From positions 599,501 through 663,500 of the forward strand of contig NZ_CP054151.1 in NCBI RefSeq assembly GCF_021310995.1: a DNA stretch of 64,000 nt, written 5' to 3'. Made by a program: the position numbers and the translations under genes. Below the pieces are notes generated by a model. That model did not search any database and was not told where the DNA came from. It saw only the letters and a program-made list of their open reading frames with translations. Source of the stretch: Agrobacterium vaccinii. Lineage in GTDB: Bacteria > Pseudomonadota > Alphaproteobacteria > Rhizobiales > Rhizobiaceae. This document shows, one piece after another, positions 44,717 through 53,699 of the stretch (the first letter of the stretch is position 1; every line of letters begins with the position of its first letter).

Positions 44717-46552
44717 ATGGAAATTGCGCCTGACAAACAGAATATCGACCGCTTGTTTTCCAATACGACGTACTACATCGACTTTTATCAGCGAGATTAC
44801 AAATGGACAGGCGAGCCAGTTGCAAGGTTAGTTGACGACATATTTTATGCTTTTGAGGAAAAATATAAGAACAACTCTAAACTAGACCCCGGCCCGGAGA
44901 TAATTAGCGCGAAGTATCCTTGGTATTATCTAAATACATACGTCACAAATAACATTGACGGTCGTGTTTATGTTGTTGACGGACAGCAACGACTGACGAC
45001 ACTCACTTTGATCCTGATCAAGCTTCATCGTATGGCTGTAGCTGAGCAGTCTACACTTGCCGACTGGATCAAAGCCAAAATCGCCGGTCAAGACGGATTC
45101 AATAAGCGTTTCTGGATGAACCATGAGCGGCATCTCGCAACGTTGCAGTCTCTCTTCAACGAGCAGGACGAAGTCCCAACAGACAGCGGCATTACAGCCC
45201 TAAACATGTTGGGCAACTACAATCTCATTAGTGAAATGTTGAACGGGCGACTAACTAGCAAGCACAAGCTGGAGACGTTTGTTTTCTATTTTTTGCACCG
45301 GCTCGTATTGATCAACCTATCTGTTGCGCAAACCGACGTGCCAATGGTCTTCGAGGTTATTAACGACCGTGGCGTGCGCCTCCGCCCCTATGAAATCCTG
45401 AAGGGAAAGCTACTCGGGCAAATCGACAAAGTCGAACTTGACACAAACGATTACAACGGCCTTTGGGAAAGGAGCCTCCAGTCCGTCAATCGCTTTCGCA
45501 CGGATGAGATTGATACTTTCTTCATCTACCTACTCAAAGCAAAATTCTCAAGCTCTCGTGGTACTGCGGAAAAATTCGACAAAGACTACCACAGGGAGAT
45601 GTTTAAAAAAGACGTCAATGATACCCTTGATCTTGACCACAACGCCAGCTCCGTTAAGAAATTCATTTCTAAAGACTTTCGCTATTTTACAGCACTCTAC
45701 GCGCGGATACAAAATGCAGCACAAGCCGCGCAGGGACCACTCGAGCATGTATACTACAATCGGCTCAATGGAATGGACAGCCAGAACCTGCTGATCTTGT
45801 CCGCATGCGGTGTCGATGATGAGGAAGAAGACGAGAAGATACGTCTTATCGCTTTTCATTTGGACAGGCTATTTGCCCTACTTCGACTGCAGCGCGCGTA
45901 CGACAGCAACGAATTCGGCGATGCTATCTATGAGATATCGAACGAGATTCGTAACCAGCCTGCAAGCGCAATAGGTCCCGCATTCGAGAAGAAGTTACTT
46001 GAACTACTATCAATTCGAAGAGGTGTGAAGGCGCTTGATGCTTTCGAATATGCGCAGTTCAAAAACACATCGATTACCGACGTTCCGACGCGGTTCACGC
46101 GCTATTTCTTCGCACGCCTAGATGCGTTTCTTGCAGCTGGCCTTAACAAACCCGCCTACAAGGTTGACGACTTGGTGACCAAGACAGGTGTTGTCAACGG
46201 TTATCACATTGAACACATCATGTCTTACAACCCTGAAAACGTAGCGTTGTACGAGGAGAATAATGAGCAGTTTGAGATCGACAGGAATCGGCTGGGCGCG
46301 GTCCTGCTGCTCAAGGGGAAGGACAACATTTCCAGTAGCAACGAAACTTATGAAGACAAGCTAAAATCATATGCAGGTACGCTGTATTGGAACGAGACAC
46401 TCAGAGCTGATGCCTACAAGGCCAAGCTCGATTTCACCGATTTGATCAAAAAGCACCAACTAGCTTTTGAAGCTTATGAAAAGTTCGGCCCCGAAGAGAT
46501 CGAAAAACGCCAAAAACTCCTTTTCGCCTTAAGCCGCATAATCTGGAGCTAG
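44717..46552 (+). CDS. DUF262-DUF1524 (GmrSD-like) protein
   Basis: 611 residues from ATG 44717, with GGGGA upstream. The N-terminal DUF262 (ParB/GmrS-like) domain has FYQRDYKW near residue 24 and the nucleotide-binding DGQQRLTTL at 88-96. After a helical middle, a DUF1524 HNH-like region shows YHIEHIMSYN and NRLGAVLLLKGKDNISSSN followed by YEDKL. GmrSD enzymes cut modified phage DNA using NTP; other relatives act in BREX or phosphorothioate defence. Here the family HIxP is changed to HIMS. It stands alone beside a serine recombinase. Confidence 0.9.
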   Translation: MEIAPDKQNIDRLFSNTTYYIDFYQRDYKWTGEPVARLVDDIFYAFEEKYKNNSKLDPGPEIISAKYPWYYLNTYVTNNIDGRVYVVDGQQRLTTLTLILIKLHRMAVAEQSTLADWIKAKIAGQDGFNKRFWMNHERHLATLQSLFNEQDEVPTDSGITALNMLGNYNLISEMLNGRLTSKHKLETFVFYFLHRLVLINLSVAQTDVPMVFEVINDRGVRLRPYEILKGKLLGQIDKVELDTNDYNGLWERSLQSVNRFRTDEIDTFFIYLLKAKFSSSRGTAEKFDKDYHREMFKKDVNDTLDLDHNASSVKKFISKDFRYFTALYARIQNAAQAAQGPLEHVYYNRLNGMDSQNLLILSACGVDDEEEDEKIRLIAFHLDRLFALLRLQRAYDSNEFGDAIYEISNEIRNQPASAIGPAFEKKLLELLSIRRGVKALDAFEYAQFKNTSITDVPTRFTRYFFARLDAFLAAGLNKPAYKVDDLVTKTGVVNGYHIEHIMSYNPENVALYEENNEQFEIDRNRLGAVLLLKGKDNISSSNETYEDKLKSYAGTLYWNETLRADAYKAKLDFTDLIKKHQLAFEAYEKFGPEEIEKRQKLLFALSRIIWS

Positions 46553-46712
46553 ATGAAGGAGTGCGCGTTGCGGTTCATTGGGTTGTACACCAAATCGAAC
46601 CGTTAAGCGCACAAACCTTCTTGCCTTGAAGGCGAAAGGTAATCGCGCGGTATCCGACAACCATCATTCACAACGGCGACGGCAACGTGTCGCATCAGGG
46701 TATACCCGCATG

Positions 46713-46758
46713 TGACACATGAGATGTTATCGCGTCGCCTGTAACATCTGAGTTGACA
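46713..46758. repeat. res-like imperfect palindrome upstream of the serine recombinase
   Basis: Two 17-base arms (46713-46729 and 46742-46758) match as inverted repeats at 13 of 17 positions, with a perfect inner GATGTTA/TAACATC, separated by 12 bases. The site lies 50 bases before the recombinase start, where resolvases usually have their binding subsites. Confidence 0.45.
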
Positions 46759-46808
46759 TCGACTATTTGTGACAAGGTAGCGTATGGGCCTAAAGCTTGA
46801 GGTGACAA

Positions 46809-47375
46809 ATGGCACGTATTGGGTACGCTCGCGTGAGTTCATTCGATCAGGATTTGGAAAGTCAGCAAGAACGCCTCGCTGCCGAAGGGTGTCAAATCGT
46901 CAGGTGCGAAAAGATATCAGGGGCAAGCCGACAGGGCCGGACCGAGCTGGAAACGATCATCCAATTTCTGCGAGCAGGCGATGAACTGATCATTACGCGG
47001 CTTGACCGACTTGGTCGAGACACGCGTGACGTTCTCAACATTGTTCACGAGTGTGAGGCGCGCGGCGCCTGTGTTACCGTTCTTGAGCCGCACGTATCCA
47101 CAAAAGGTGAGATGGGTAATGTCATCATAACTGTCCTGGGAATGGTCGCACAGATGGAGCGGAACTTTATCAAAAGCCGCCAGAGTGATGGCATCGAACG
47201 TGCAAAAAAACTCGGAGTGTACAAGGGCGGCCAACGACGGCTTGATCACCGTCAGATCCGGAAAATGCACGCCGAAGGAATGTCGGTATCATCAATAGCG
47301 AAACAGTTGAGTTGCTCCCGCATGCAGATATATCGAATACTAGGTTCGCGGGCCGAAACGTCGCGAAGCACGTAA
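46809..47375 (+). CDS. Serine recombinase (resolvase/invertase family)
   Basis: 188 residues: catalytic Ser10 in YARVSSFDQD, the Arg-rich DELIITRLDRLGRDTRDV, the E-helix (GMVAQMERNFIKSRQSDG) and a C-terminal helix-turn-helix (MSVSSIAKQLSCSRMQIYRIL). It is the size of Tn3-family resolvases. No transposase gene is adjacent, so this is either a stand-alone resolvase or a transposon remnant. It reads through to a gap of 35 bases before the convergent restriction-methylase gene. Confidence 0.93.
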   Translation: MARIGYARVSSFDQDLESQQERLAAEGCQIVRCEKISGASRQGRTELETIIQFLRAGDELIITRLDRLGRDTRDVLNIVHECEARGACVTVLEPHVSTKGEMGNVIITVLGMVAQMERNFIKSRQSDGIERAKKLGVYKGGQRRLDHRQIRKMHAEGMSVSSIAKQLSCSRMQIYRILGSRAETSRST

Positions 47376-47410
47376 AAGTTTGAGTTTGCGCCGGTTTTCA
47401 GACCTTTAAG

Positions 47411-50400
47411 TCACAACGCATTAGCTATCGCAATTGGCCGATGGTAGAGGTCGCTGACAGCTTCATCTAGAAGCGGTCGCACACCAACAATCTCGGCGTC
47501 GATATTCTCAGTGGCTCCTGCGAGTGCACGCCACACTGGTCTTTGCTTAAACCTCCCCCCCGAGCCACCAACCTCCTCGAAACCAAGACGCACCAACTCG
47601 ATTGAGGACGCTAGAGTTTCCGCAAGTTGTTTTTCAAGGCCAGTCTCTCCCTCTGCCGCAAGCCAGTGAAGATTTCGAAGTTTTTTAGAACAATCGATAA
47701 TTCGGCCAGCGGCCCCATTTTCGATCAGGGAAATCGACAACGGGATACGCATCACGTTCTGTCCCCCGCCTTCGAGGTAGTCTTCTGCGGTCTGCGAATT
47801 GTAAATACCCGCCAAATAGAAAAGAATATCGTCAGCTTCAAAACCCGCGCTCATTAGTGCGTGATAGAATGATAACGCGTCCGCACCCAGATTATTCGGT
47901 CCTGCCAGAGTGCGCTCACGAAGAGGATTATCTAGACCAGTGTAATGAAATTGCTGGCTTTCTCCACCGTGTGACTTCACCATCCAATCTCCTGGGACGA
48001 GCAAGGCTTTTAGGCCACTGTCGGGATTTGTCCCTGTGGTGAACACGAATTTCGGCCCGATGCCATGACTTGCGGCGTCTCGCCACTGAGACATCGTACC
48101 GTAACCCGGATCGCGCCCTTCATGCACATTTCTCGGGATTCTTAACCCCGGCTCATAATAAACCCACGAATGAAGACGAGTATCGGGATACCATGTCACT
48201 TCATTTGGAGCACTTCCTGTTACGACACGGCGTACTCGTGTCGGGTCGAAAGTTAGCTGAGCTTGATTGGCATCTTCCGCCATCAGCGATAATCGAGAAC
48301 GGGCTTTTTGAGAGGTAGCTCGGATAGAGCTAGCAAAATCGTCGAGCGCAGATTCACGAAGGGTTCGGTCAACGATTGCTGAAACTTCAAAGAACCGCTG
48401 CGCCTTTGCGCCTATTTCGTCGCTAGTATCACCACGAAAAAGCTCATCAAAAGCAGTAATTATTCCTGGCCATTTTTTTACGAATACCCGACGCGGACTA
48501 TCTCCGTGCAACACGTTGGGAAATGCTTCGACGTCTCGTACGATCCCCGCCTCAGGAAACAGAGCAAAGTTCCGTATCCTTCCGGGACGATGGTTTAGAG
48601 GCTCTGGTAAATCTCCCCGCTCAAGAGCAATGAGACGAGCATCTTTTTCAGTCCCATTAGTTGAAGTATCTCCGGCAAGCGGGCGTAGATCGAATACATC
48701 GAAGGCTTCAACGTCGTCAGCGCGCGTTAAGTCGATATCTCTTCTCTCAAGGATGATCACGACGAACTGCGTGCGAGGACCTACGTCTCTAAATATCGAA
48801 GCTCCCAAAATCGCCAGATGGCGGACTTTGTAACGCCGTAACAAATCCTCCCGAAAATAACGGTATGAACTGGCGTAACAAAAGCTGTCGGATACAACGA
48901 AAGCAATAATACCTCGTTCCGCCACATAGTGGTCGGCCGCTGCGAAAAACCATGCGTAGTCGTCTCGTATATTTCGCTTCCTAGCCCGTGCATTCGCCCG
49001 AGAAGAACGCAATAAAACGGGAAATCTTTCCGCCACCTGAGCCAAGGTTTGATTAGAATTATTTCTGTAAGGCGGATTGCCAATCACTAACGGAAATTGC
49101 GAGCGCTGCTTCACAGTTTCGCTAAGATCGATCCTGGACTTTAGAAAAGCTCTTGTACTTTCGTCCGTCAGCAACGGCATAATGGTCCGAAGGCGCGCAC
49201 CATTTCGGGGATCGAGTGCGTCTGTTGGGTATAGATTTAGCGTCCCAACAGCTTCCGCTTCCCGTCGGTCAAGGTGAGCGAGAACGGCGAGGTAAACGTT
49301 AATTTGTGCGATACCGATTGCCTGCGGAGAAATATCAAATCCGGTAAGCCTTTCCCAAAACCTAGGCAAGCCTGCCGCGTGAAGGCTGTTAGCACCTTCA
49401 ATGAGAAAGGTACCTGATCCGACGCCAGGATCCAACGCGACAACATCTCCTAACACCCCACGTTCATCGAGGACCTCAATCGCGATACGCCACATGTGTC
49501 GAACGATAGGTACAGGGGTGTAATATTGCCCTAGTTGCTTTCGCCTCCGACGATCGACGCGCTGAGCGTAGATTTCAAAAAATCGGCCCAGCAGGTCATC
49601 ATCTAAGCAAGAAAAATTATGAGATGTAAAAATCGCAACGAGTCGCCGGAAAGCGGATGGATCGACCTGAGGCCCTAGCCAGTCGTAAAATCGTCCGGTC
49701 GCGGCCAAATCTTTCACTGCCGTATTTTCCACACGCGAAAGCGCACCCATGCTAGCGAAAAAAACGTTAGGAAGTTCAGCTAGTGAAACATTATCAAAGC
49801 GATTTGAGTGGAATATCCAGTCAGTCGAGGGGATCAGTGGCGGATCTGTTTCCAAACAAAAGCCATCTTCAATCGCCTTTATCGCGAACAAGCGCCCTAT
49901 AAGGGAATGCACACTTGCGCTCACAAATTCGGACCATTCGTCTTGCCAATGCGACGCTAGGTAAGCCTGCGCTGCTTCCATCGACATTCCGCCATGCGCA
50001 GCCATCGTATATACAGTCAAGGCACTTTGAATTTCTGGCGCCAAATCCTCAACAGAGTTTCCACCAGCCCTAACCGTGCCAATCAAAGCCGTAGCACCAC
50101 GTCCCTCAACGCGACCCACAACAATGTCTGCGAGATCACTCGCAAACGCCTCAAGCTCCGATGCACGTTCTATCGACCTCAGATCACAGATACTTGAAAG
50201 TGCGGGGGGCTGAATGGCTTCCGGTGTAAGGTAACTTGAACACCACCGTTCAAATGCCTCAGCTTCGCTGGCGTTCATTAGGTCGAACTGGAGACTGCCC
50301 TCCAACAAAGACATGCGACTAAGTCTATCCAGCGAGGTAACGCCTGACGACACCGCAGCGCGCACAGCAGGAGGTATCGTGACGACTAGAACACGCTCGA

Positions 50401-50812
50401 AGGTTGTTAGGATGAAGAATGAAATACGTTCTATATGGGCGGTGACGTAGGGCACAAACTTATCAGCCCACAGAACATCATCAACCAGTGCTTCAATTAA
50501 AGTACCGTAAGCTTGTAGCTCACTTGGCTTCTTCGACTCCACAACGACATCTGCAGCTGCGCTCACGTCTGCAGCGTCGCGCAGGGTGTATAATGCAATA
50601 TCTGGACGTTTAAATCGACTATTGCCGGAGGCCGTGTCGATCACACCAAAGAGCCCGAAGCTAGACAATGCACCCTTTAAGTTGGACGAAAGATCGTTTT
50701 CGCTTCTATTGATACCACCTGCACCGAGCCTCTGAACAAGCGAAATATAATCCGAAAAAATAGACAACTTCAAAGCCCGTTGTTGGAATTGCTGACGCAA
50801 TAGTTGAATCAC
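47411..50812 (-). CDS. Single-chain restriction-modification enzyme (type IIG-like)
   Basis: About 1133 residues from GTG 50812 (AGGG upstream); TTG 50863 is an alternative. The N-terminal nuclease-like part has RPDIAL (about 69) and VVESKKP (about 90), the D...ExK order. A gamma-class N6-adenine methyltransferase follows with QLGQYYTP (about 426), DPGVGSGTFL (about 461) and NPPY (579-582). The remaining ~500 residues should include the DNA-recognition domain. It cuts and methylates with one polypeptide. No separate specificity or helicase subunit is nearby. Confidence 0.85.
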   Translation of the reverse strand: MIQLLRQQFQQRALKLSIFSDYISLVQRLGAGGINRSENDLSSNLKGALSSFGLFGVIDTASGNSRFKRPDIALYTLRDAADVSAAADVVVESKKPSELQAYGTLIEALVDDVLWADKFVPYVTAHIERISFFILTTFERVLVVTIPPAVRAAVSSGVTSLDRLSRMSLLEGSLQFDLMNASEAEAFERWCSSYLTPEAIQPPALSSICDLRSIERASELEAFASDLADIVVGRVEGRGATALIGTVRAGGNSVEDLAPEIQSALTVYTMAAHGGMSMEAAQAYLASHWQDEWSEFVSASVHSLIGRLFAIKAIEDGFCLETDPPLIPSTDWIFHSNRFDNVSLAELPNVFFASMGALSRVENTAVKDLAATGRFYDWLGPQVDPSAFRRLVAIFTSHNFSCLDDDLLGRFFEIYAQRVDRRRRKQLGQYYTPVPIVRHMWRIAIEVLDERGVLGDVVALDPGVGSGTFLIEGANSLHAAGLPRFWERLTGFDISPQAIGIAQINVYLAVLAHLDRREAEAVGTLNLYPTDALDPRNGARLRTIMPLLTDESTRAFLKSRIDLSETVKQRSQFPLVIGNPPYRNNSNQTLAQVAERFPVLLRSSRANARARKRNIRDDYAWFFAAADHYVAERGIIAFVVSDSFCYASSYRYFREDLLRRYKVRHLAILGASIFRDVGPRTQFVVIILERRDIDLTRADDVEAFDVFDLRPLAGDTSTNGTEKDARLIALERGDLPEPLNHRPGRIRNFALFPEAGIVRDVEAFPNVLHGDSPRRVFVKKWPGIITAFDELFRGDTSDEIGAKAQRFFEVSAIVDRTLRESALDDFASSIRATSQKARSRLSLMAEDANQAQLTFDPTRVRRVVTGSAPNEVTWYPDTRLHSWVYYEPGLRIPRNVHEGRDPGYGTMSQWRDAASHGIGPKFVFTTGTNPDSGLKALLVPGDWMVKSHGGESQQFHYTGLDNPLRERTLAGPNNLGADALSFYHALMSAGFEADDILFYLAGIYNSQTAEDYLEGGGQNVMRIPLSISLIENGAAGRIIDCSKKLRNLHWLAAEGETGLEKQLAETLASSIELVRLGFEEVGGSGGRFKQRPVWRALAGATENIDAEIVGVRPLLDEAVSDLYHRPIAIANAL

Positions 50813-50894
50813 AAACACCCTACTTAAACAACCGCGCCAGAGAAATATAGCGAGGTTTTCCAATGCGCTCAGTGAGTCATTTTATGCGGATCAT

Positions 50895-51695
50895 TTACTG
50901 AATGGTTTTCACTCGCTCCTCATCGAGAGTGTCAGCCCACAAATGCATGATTCGCGTGCACTCATCCCAGCAGGTGCCTCGATGATAAACGCGTCTTACT
51001 ACTTGAGCGTCAAGTTGGCTGAGCTGAGCCTCAATGCAGTCAGCACTGAAGCGCTGAGACTCGTTCAATATACTGCTGGCAGACGACCGATAGCCATGCG
51101 CGGTATGCTGGATTTTTTCACTCCCATGCGTACTAGCGCTGAGTTAATTGAGCTTTCGGAAAGAACATTCTTGCCAGACATCATCGATGGGAAAGCATAC
51201 TGCATATCCCCGAAAAGCTCTTTCATCGCCGAGACAACCTCAAGTGCCCGCTTCGAAAGACGGAACATAGTGATCCCCGCGCATTTTCGTCTTCTCAGCA
51301 GGGATAGTCCATAACGCCCTATTAAAATCGAGCGCCGTCCATTCCATCGACTGCGTCTCCCCGGAACGAGCAAAGCATAACCCTTAGATTTTCAGCACTA
51401 CCACCAGAGATGGCCACGCCTAATACCCGTAGATGGCCCGCATCAGGCCACTGATTTCAGCCTTTGTTGTGAATGCAGCATGACTAACTGCCACGTGCCG
51501 TTGCGGAGCACCCCGAAGCGATGAGCTGGGATTGTTATCAGCCATTGCAGTTGCGATGACGCAAAGAAACAAACAACTAATTGCCGCCCGCGTCGCCAGT
51601 GCACTCTCCACATGGCCGCGCCTGTCGATGCTAGTTAGCATTGCGGGCACGTCACGCGATGTTATTTGGGTGACGGGTAAGGTCAAATATTGCAA
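50895..51695 (-). pseudogene. Decayed P4-type tyrosine integrase
   Basis: Three frames together spell an integrase. 51420-51695 gives the core-binding domain (LPVTQITSRDV, IDRRGHVESALATRAAI). 51065-51373 gives a catalytic segment (LSKRALEVVSAMKELFGDMQYAFPSMMSG). 50895-51107 gives the end (HTAHGYRSSASSILNE, VVRRVYHRGTCWDEC). A fourth short stretch near 51270-51360 in another frame supplies MEWTALDFNRALWTIPAEK. The N-terminal domain is missing and at least two frameshifts are present. It is the scar of an older insertion. Confidence 0.82.
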
Positions 51696-51797
51696 ACAAG
51701 AATCTTGGTAGACAAACCACGTCTATTATGGACTGCTTATAAAGAATCAGGATAGCATATCTATCAACTCAGCATTGAATGATTGATAGGATGCGCG

Positions 51798-53426
51798 ATG
51801 ATTAATGGCGTTGTTTATCGGCAAGGCGTGCATGTAGGAGAAATTTCTGCAGAAGATGACGAAACTTTCTTGGCCGAATGTTTTGTGGTGCAGGACTTTT
51901 ATGTGCAACTGTTAGACATGGATTCCTCCAAGTCGATTATTCTTGGACGCACAGGGTCTGGTAAGACTGCTGTTCTCAGGCAGATAGAACGTAATAGAGA
52001 TGACACGATTCGAATTGATCCAAAGGAGGTCGCGTTCGATTATATTTCCAACTCGAACATTATAAGATTCGTGATTGAGCTAGGTTGTGACGTAAATCTC
52101 CTTTTTCAACTACTATGGAAACATGTATTTTTAAGTAATAGCATAAGAAAATATTTTAAGGACAGGAGCAGTTTTGAGACAGCTCTAGATAATTTATTTG
52201 ACCGCAATAATCCAGCAAGACAGTATTTTGAGAAGTATCAGAAAACTTTCTGGATCGAACAAGATGTTGTAATTAAAGAGATATCGAGTGGCTTCGAGCA
52301 GCAGATTTCAGCAGGCTTGGAAAGTGCGCTTGGCGCTGAAAAAGTAGCGCAAATAAGGGCGTCGCTTACAGCCACTCAAAGCGTATCTGGGTCTGAGAAA
52401 CGCGAGATACAGAGCAGAGTTAAGTACGCTGTTTCACAGCTGCAGCTGCGTGACATGAATCGGGCCATAGACGCACTAAACGAGCTCATGAGCAATAAGC
52501 AGCGGCATTTCTACGTACTCGTTGACGACCTCGACTTGGACTGGGTGGATCCGGCACTTCAGTATAAGCTTATTCAATCATTAATCGAAACAATCAAAAA
52601 TTTTCGTAAGCTTCGAAATGTAAAAATCTTGGCCGCCCTGCGCTCGGACGTTTACGAAAAATCTATCGCGTCGATCGAATCCGAGGGAATGCAGCCCGAG
52701 AAGTATGACGGTATAATTACAACGATAAAATGGAATAAAGAATCTCTTCGCGTCCTTCTGGATAAGCGGATTTCATTGATGTTTAAGCGCCAATACAGTG
52801 GTAAAACGAACGTCAAATTTTACGATCTCTTCCCTGAGAATATTCGATCGTTGCCAAGTTTCGACTATCTGTGTGACAGAACTTTGTTAAGGCCAAGAGA
52901 CCTAATTGTTTTTATAAATCAGATATTAGACAAGGCTTCTGGTTCGACAAACATTTCGCAAAAAACTGTAGCTGACGTAGAAGCCGATTACTCGCGGAAG
53001 CGGCTTGATGCCTTGAAAACTGAATGGCGCTCTGTCCATCCAAAAGCCGACTCTTACATCTCTCTGCTCAGCCGACAAACAGGAAAAAATGACGTCCGTG
53101 ACTTGGCAGCTAGAGATCGTCTGTTGGAAGTTTGCCTTGAATTAGCAGAACTTGAAGGAAGCGATAAACACAAAGACGAATGCTTCGAAAAAGCAAGTCA
53201 ATATCTGAAGCGAGAAAACTCAAGAAAGTTGTTTGAGCTTGCTGCATGCATTGTGAGCGTTCTTTACAAAATAGGTGCCATTGAACTGAAACTAAGCAAA
53301 CAGGAAACTTTCTACGCAAGCTACAGAAACGACGCTGTTGTCGCGCCAGTCCAGATTACTGATGACGCATCATACCGGGTTACTCCGATGCTTTGGCGGG
53401 CACTTGGTATCACACCAAACCTGTAG
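51798..53426 (+). CDS. P-loop ATPase of the Sll1717 type
   Basis: 542 residues from ATG 51798 (TTG 51783 possible). Walker A IILGRTGSGKTAVLRQIE is near residue 50, and the Walker B-like VLVDDLDLDW lies near 245. LAALRSDVYEKSI and LRPRDLIVFINQIL follow, as in STAND-like ATPases. A helical C-terminal region ends it. Family members are often single genes in accessory loci and are suspected in phage defence. It is clearly AT-rich against the flanks. It lies next to the right island end, 130 bases from the tRNA. Confidence 0.8.
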   Translation: MINGVVYRQGVHVGEISAEDDETFLAECFVVQDFYVQLLDMDSSKSIILGRTGSGKTAVLRQIERNRDDTIRIDPKEVAFDYISNSNIIRFVIELGCDVNLLFQLLWKHVFLSNSIRKYFKDRSSFETALDNLFDRNNPARQYFEKYQKTFWIEQDVVIKEISSGFEQQISAGLESALGAEKVAQIRASLTATQSVSGSEKREIQSRVKYAVSQLQLRDMNRAIDALNELMSNKQRHFYVLVDDLDLDWVDPALQYKLIQSLIETIKNFRKLRNVKILAALRSDVYEKSIASIESEGMQPEKYDGIITTIKWNKESLRVLLDKRISLMFKRQYSGKTNVKFYDLFPENIRSLPSFDYLCDRTLLRPRDLIVFINQILDKASGSTNISQKTVADVEADYSRKRLDALKTEWRSVHPKADSYISLLSRQTGKNDVRDLAARDRLLEVCLELAELEGSDKHKDECFEKASQYLKRENSRKLFELAACIVSVLYKIGAIELKLSKQETFYASYRNDAVVAPVQITDDASYRVTPMLWRALGITPNL

Positions 53427-53491
53427 GTTCGAGGTGGGGCGATCGTAACCCTCCACACAAACCAAATATGCCTGCTGATTTTCGTGGGTCG

Positions 53492-53503
53492 TTTTGTGGG
53501 GTT
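53492..53503 (+). repeat. Putative integrase arm-type site, right
   Basis: TTTTGTGGGGTT, identical to 30876-30887 and preceded by another GTGGG copy. It lies 53 bases inside the right attachment repeat. Confidence 0.5.
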
Positions 53504-53555
53504 GATCGGCTACCCAAGCCTAAGCCACTAAAAAAACAAGCATAATATCTGATAA

Positions 53556-53571
53556 ATGGCGGAGAGGGTGG
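53556..53571 (+). repeat. attR: 16-bp direct repeat within the tRNA-Ser 3' end
   Basis: Identical to 30732-30747. It covers the CCA, discriminator and acceptor strand of the tRNA gene, so insertion left the tRNA intact. Confidence 0.85.
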
Positions 53572-53646
53572 GATTTGAACCCACGATACCCTTGCAGGTA
53601 TGCCGCATTTCGAGTGCGGTGCATTCGACCACTCTGCCACCTCTCC
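53557..53646 (-). tRNA. tRNA-Ser (anticodon CGA)
   Basis: Read on the minus strand: acceptor GGAGAGG pairs with CCTCTCC, discriminator G then encoded CCA. The D-arm is TGGCAGAGTGGTCGAATGCA and the anticodon CGA sits at 53610-53612. A long serine-type variable arm and the T-loop GGTTCAAATCC complete it. It decodes UCG. The gene serves as the island's integration site. Confidence 0.97.
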
Positions 53647-53699
53647 GCGGGCACGATTTTTTAGGGTCGTGCGCAAAGAGCGAGATGGTTGAGCACATA

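Noticed and set aside
50943..51314. 123-residue plus-strand frame
   Set aside because: Antisense of the integrase pseudogene, whose minus-strand motifs explain the sequence.
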